Below, in pieces: positions 61,756 to 64,000 of a DNA stretch of 64,000 nt. Both the position numbers and the translations under genes were made by a program. Source of the DNA: Fidelibacterota bacterium (GTDB lineage: Bacteria; Fidelibacterota; Marinisomatia; Marinisomatales; TCS55); contig JAAZYX010000025.1 of assembly GCA_014239435.1 (NCBI GenBank), forward strand, positions 1 to 64,000. The letters are read 5' to 3'. Under the pieces are notes generated by a model. The model saw only the letters and a list, made by a program, of their open reading frames with translations, had not been told where the DNA came from and did no database searches. Each line of letters starts with the position of its first letter. Within the stretch, counting starts at the first letter, position 1.

Positions 61756-63240
61756 ATGAGATTATATAAATCCTTACTTTACATCACACTCGCCTTTTCT
61801 CTTGGACAAACCCAGACTTATGACGGAATTACAATCTACAGCCCCGTAGGCACCGGTCCGGGGAGCTCCATAGGGGGCGATTCCTATTTGATTGACAATC
61901 AGTTAAATATTATTAACCAATGGACATACACGCGAGGTGCAGCAAGTATGCCGTATCTTTTGCCTGACAGCACCATTTTCTATCCATACCGAGTTCAAAA
62001 TCCGACAATGGTGGCGGGTGGAACAGGAGGGGGCATTTTAATAATGGATTGGGACAGTAACGTTTTATGGAACTATACGGTGGCCAATCAGAATTACCAG
62101 CATCACCACGATATTCAGCCGCTGCCTAACGGAAATGTTCTGGTAATAGCGTGGGAGAGGAAAACTGCTGCTGAAGCATTTGCGATGGGGAGACAGACCA
62201 TTGAAAATTCCCTAAATGAAATGTGGTCGGAAGCAATTTTAGAATTACAGCCTATCGGTACAAACGAGGCAAATGTCGTTTGGGAGTGGCATTTGTGGGA
62301 TCACTTAGTTCAGGATGTGAGCAGTTCTTATCCCAATTATGGTGTTGTGTCTGAACACCCGGAATTATTTGATATTAATTATGGCAATGTTGGGAGCAAT
62401 CAGGGGCCAGGCGGATCCAATGCAGACTGGAAGCATTTCAATGCGATTGATTATAATGCCAATCTCGATCAAATCGTGATTTCAGCAAGACATCATAATG
62501 AGATATTCATTATTGACCACAGTACAACCACAGCGGAAGCCGCTAGCCATTCCGGCGGAAACTCAGAGAAAGGCGGAGATATCTTATACCGTTGGGGAAA
62601 TCCTCAAGTGTATGATAGGGGAACTGCTTCTGACCAGCAGCTAAACGGTCAGCACGGCGTCAATTGGATTCCGGAAGGATATCCCGGAGAGGGAAACCTT
62701 CTCTTATTTAATAACAACTATGAGATAGGAGATGGTGTTATAATCGTTAATGAATCAGCGGTGCATGAAATAATTCCTCCCATGGATGCAAATGGAAATT
62801 ATACGATTGGGGCTGGGGCAGCCTTCGGACCTTCCAGTCCAACGTGGACACATATCGGGAATTTTCATTCGAATGTACAATCCGGAGCGTTCCGGCTTCC
62901 AAATGGGAATACCCTAATTACTGTTGCGGATGACCATAGAATGTTAGAAGTAACAAGCACAGGTAGCACAGTTTGGGATTATACGCACCCTGGAAATAAC
63001 CTGATGATTGCAAGAGCACAAAAATACAGTATGAATTATCTAGGCAGCGCCGGAACTTTCCCTGAATATACTCTGGGGGATATCAATTTTGACGGTGAGA
63101 TTAATATTTATGATGTTTTGCACGCTTCCGATATGTTTATGAATCTGGAACCGGACACTCCTCCCGCGGACATGAATGGCGACGGAATTGTAAATGTATT
63201 TGACGTCGCGCTTATTGTTCAGATTATTCTGAATCCGTAA
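61756..63240 (+). CDS. Arylsulfotransferase-like secreted protein with C-terminal dockerin
   Basis: 494 residues. Signal peptide (1-20), then an arylsulfate-sulfotransferase-type propeller (about 25-430): 'QHHHDIQPLPNGNVLVIAWER', 'DWKHFNAIDYNANLDQIVISA', then 'RHHNEIFIID', 'GQHGVNWIPEG' and 'RLPNGNTLITVADD'. The last 55 residues are a type I dockerin pair of F-hand loops ('GDINFDGEINIYDVLHASD' near 440 and 'DMNGDGIVNVFDVALIVQ' near 472). Dockerins bind cohesins, so the enzyme may be displayed on a surface scaffold; no cohesin gene is in this window. Unlike its 55-kb relative it has no type IX domain. Catalysis unproven. Confidence 0.82.
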   Translation: MRLYKSLLYITLAFSLGQTQTYDGITIYSPVGTGPGSSIGGDSYLIDNQLNIINQWTYTRGAASMPYLLPDSTIFYPYRVQNPTMVAGGTGGGILIMDWDSNVLWNYTVANQNYQHHHDIQPLPNGNVLVIAWERKTAAEAFAMGRQTIENSLNEMWSEAILELQPIGTNEANVVWEWHLWDHLVQDVSSSYPNYGVVSEHPELFDINYGNVGSNQGPGGSNADWKHFNAIDYNANLDQIVISARHHNEIFIIDHSTTTAEAASHSGGNSEKGGDILYRWGNPQVYDRGTASDQQLNGQHGVNWIPEGYPGEGNLLLFNNNYEIGDGVIIVNESAVHEIIPPMDANGNYTIGAGAAFGPSSPTWTHIGNFHSNVQSGAFRLPNGNTLITVADDHRMLEVTSTGSTVWDYTHPGNNLMIARAQKYSMNYLGSAGTFPEYTLGDINFDGEINIYDVLHASDMFMNLEPDTPPADMNGDGIVNVFDVALIVQIILNP

Positions 63241-63280
63241 CGAAAATCCCTTTTTATTGTAATCGGTTTATTTTAATATT

Positions 63281-63308
63281 GGAAACGATATATACGAAAA
63301 ACGTTTCC
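63281..63308. promoter_or_regulatory. Candidate TetR operator palindrome
   Basis: GGAAACG (63281-63287) and CGTTTCC (63302-63308) are perfect inverted repeats with a 14-base spacer, 7 bases upstream of the TetR start codon. The spacing and position suit autoregulation by the TetR-type protein below. Confidence 0.5.
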
Positions 63309-63315
63309 GAATACC

Positions 63316-63933
63316 ATGGAAGATAAACCCCAAATAAACCAAATATTAGAAGAAGGATTCGAGTCGGTCTCTCAAACCGGCGTCCGAGCATTTACGGTAG
63401 AAGCATTGGCGAAAAATTTAGCCATGAGCAAAAAAACCATTTATAAATATTTCCCAACAAAGGAAAAGCTAATAAGGTCCATTATACATTTTGTATTTAA
63501 TCACATCAATTCTGTTTTTGAAAAAGTGATGACTGAAGAACCCAATCCCGCGGTTCAATTTATTAAGATTATGGAGAACATATCCAAATTTGCCGGCAGG
63601 ACTCCGGTACATCGATTGGTAGAATTAAAATCCCTTTACCCTGAAATATGGAAAGAAGTTGAATCATTTCGCCTGAGCCATCAGGATGAATTTTTTACCA
63701 TTTTAAAAAATGCACAGGATCAGGGATTAGCTCGGGATGATATAAATATGAAATCTGTTGCTATAGTTTATATCAACATAATCAACTCAACGTTTCAACC
63801 TGAATTTTTCTTGAAAAACGATTTACCGATTAGAGAAACTATTCGAGGGTTTGTTCAAGTGGTTGCTAGAGGGATTTTTTCACCAAAAGGATTAGAAGCT
63901 ATTCAGGAATATCATGCAAAACATACTGTCTAA
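63316..63933 (+). CDS. TetR-family transcriptional regulator
   Basis: 205 residues. N-terminal DNA-binding domain with helix-turn-helix 'VEALAKNLAMSKKTIYKYFPTK' in about residues 28-49, then the ligand-binding helical domain (about 55-205). TetR proteins repress genes until an effector, often a hydrophobic compound, binds. A palindrome lies in its own promoter and a likely efflux-type gene begins inside its last codons, fitting control of that exporter. Ligand unknown. Confidence 0.9.
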   Translation: MEDKPQINQILEEGFESVSQTGVRAFTVEALAKNLAMSKKTIYKYFPTKEKLIRSIIHFVFNHINSVFEKVMTEEPNPAVQFIKIMENISKFAGRTPVHRLVELKSLYPEIWKEVESFRLSHQDEFFTILKNAQDQGLARDDINMKSVAIVYINIINSTFQPEFFLKNDLPIRETIRGFVQVVARGIFSPKGLEAIQEYHAKHTV

Positions 63934-64000
63934 TTATTCTTCTCATCCCATTCGGGCCTGGATTATCCGGCAAGGCATTGATCGCCCCTTCCTCACAATT
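63914..64000 (+). CDS. Start of a possible RND/MMPL exporter, 3'-truncated by the window edge
   Basis: An ATG at 63914, overlapping the TetR stop by 20 bases, opens a frame to the window end (29 codons): 'NYSSHPIRAWIIRQGIDRPF' then 'LTI'. The pattern of a short cytoplasmic start followed by 'IDRPFLT' resembles the beginning of RND/MMPL transporters, and position after TetR fits. With only 29 residues this is a weak call. Confidence 0.4.
   Translation, partial: MQNILSNYSSHPIRAWIIRQGIDRPFLTI

Noticed and set aside
1-64000. CRISPR arrays, insertion sequences, prophage, replication origin
   Set aside because: No spaced direct repeats, transposase or integrase frames, phage structural genes, or dnaA-box clusters were seen.

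Overview
The window is bacterial chromosome from the FCB side of the tree, most like Candidatus Marinimicrobia (Neomarinimicrobiota) or a close relative. Supporting signs are several C-terminal 'YPNPFNA' sorting domains of the type IX secretion kind, a TonB-dependent receptor paired with a DUF4249 lipoprotein, DUF5916 and DUF2490 envelope proteins, a Bacteroidetes-type AMP nucleosidase, AT-rich DNA and dense packing with many ATGA-type overlaps. The taxon is inferred from gene content. No plasmid, prophage, insertion sequence or CRISPR array was seen.

Layout. 1-6.2 kb: truncated malic enzyme, DUF3179 lipoprotein, DUF5916 outer-membrane protein, thiI. 6.3-10.2 kb: a peroxiredoxin whose peroxidatic cysteine position is an in-frame TGA followed by a SECIS-like hairpin (probable selenoprotein), then a TonB receptor and DUF4249 lipoprotein. 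10.2-14.2 kb: an inverted-repeat element, tRNA-Glu, grxD, xth, amn, a porin gene interrupted by an in-frame TGA, and a GNAT acetyltransferase. 14.3-23.2 kb: envelope genes (MsbA-like ABC transporter, GT4 and GT9 glycosyltransferases, two tandem LtaS-like phosphotransferases, an HAD phosphatase). 23.2-29.9 kb: citrate synthase, a type IX cargo protein, a CBS protein, several unknowns, nth.

30-38.4 kb: one tightly coupled operon joins pterin/7-deazapurine genes (PTPS/QueD-like, YhhQ-like transporter, folE) to a complete 2-oxoacid dehydrogenase module (lpd, lipB, fused E1, E2, lipA). Lon and tRNA-Val follow. 41-47.8 kb: a tRNA-3'-end direct repeat, a 37-codon membrane peptide gene, an acidic anchored protein, and a cyanophycin cluster (cyanophycinase, cyanophycin synthetase and an extra Mur-ligase paralogue), closed by a three-way-junction hairpin. 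47.9-52.2 kb: acetoacetyl-CoA synthetase, PPi-type phosphofructokinase, class I aldolase. 52.2-55.3 kb: DUF2490 protein, CYTH enzyme, SSS symporter and thiamine pyrophosphokinase, a possible thiamine uptake and phosphate-metabolism operon.

55.4-64 kb: two arylsulfate-sulfotransferase-like secreted proteins (one with a type IX domain, one with a dockerin) around an LRR cargo protein, an outer-membrane barrel protein, a START-like protein and a PAPS-type sulfotransferase. A TetR regulator with a palindrome in its promoter follows, and then the first codons of what may be an RND/MMPL exporter.

Functionally the window combines central carbon metabolism (malic enzyme, citrate synthase, PPi-glycolysis, lipoate-dependent dehydrogenase), nitrogen storage as cyanophycin, cell-envelope polymer synthesis and secreted surface proteins. 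The most notable items are the selenoprotein peroxiredoxin, the extended cyanophycin cluster, the thiamine operon, the sulfotransfer/lipid-like locus and the pterin enzyme lacking its usual catalytic cysteine.
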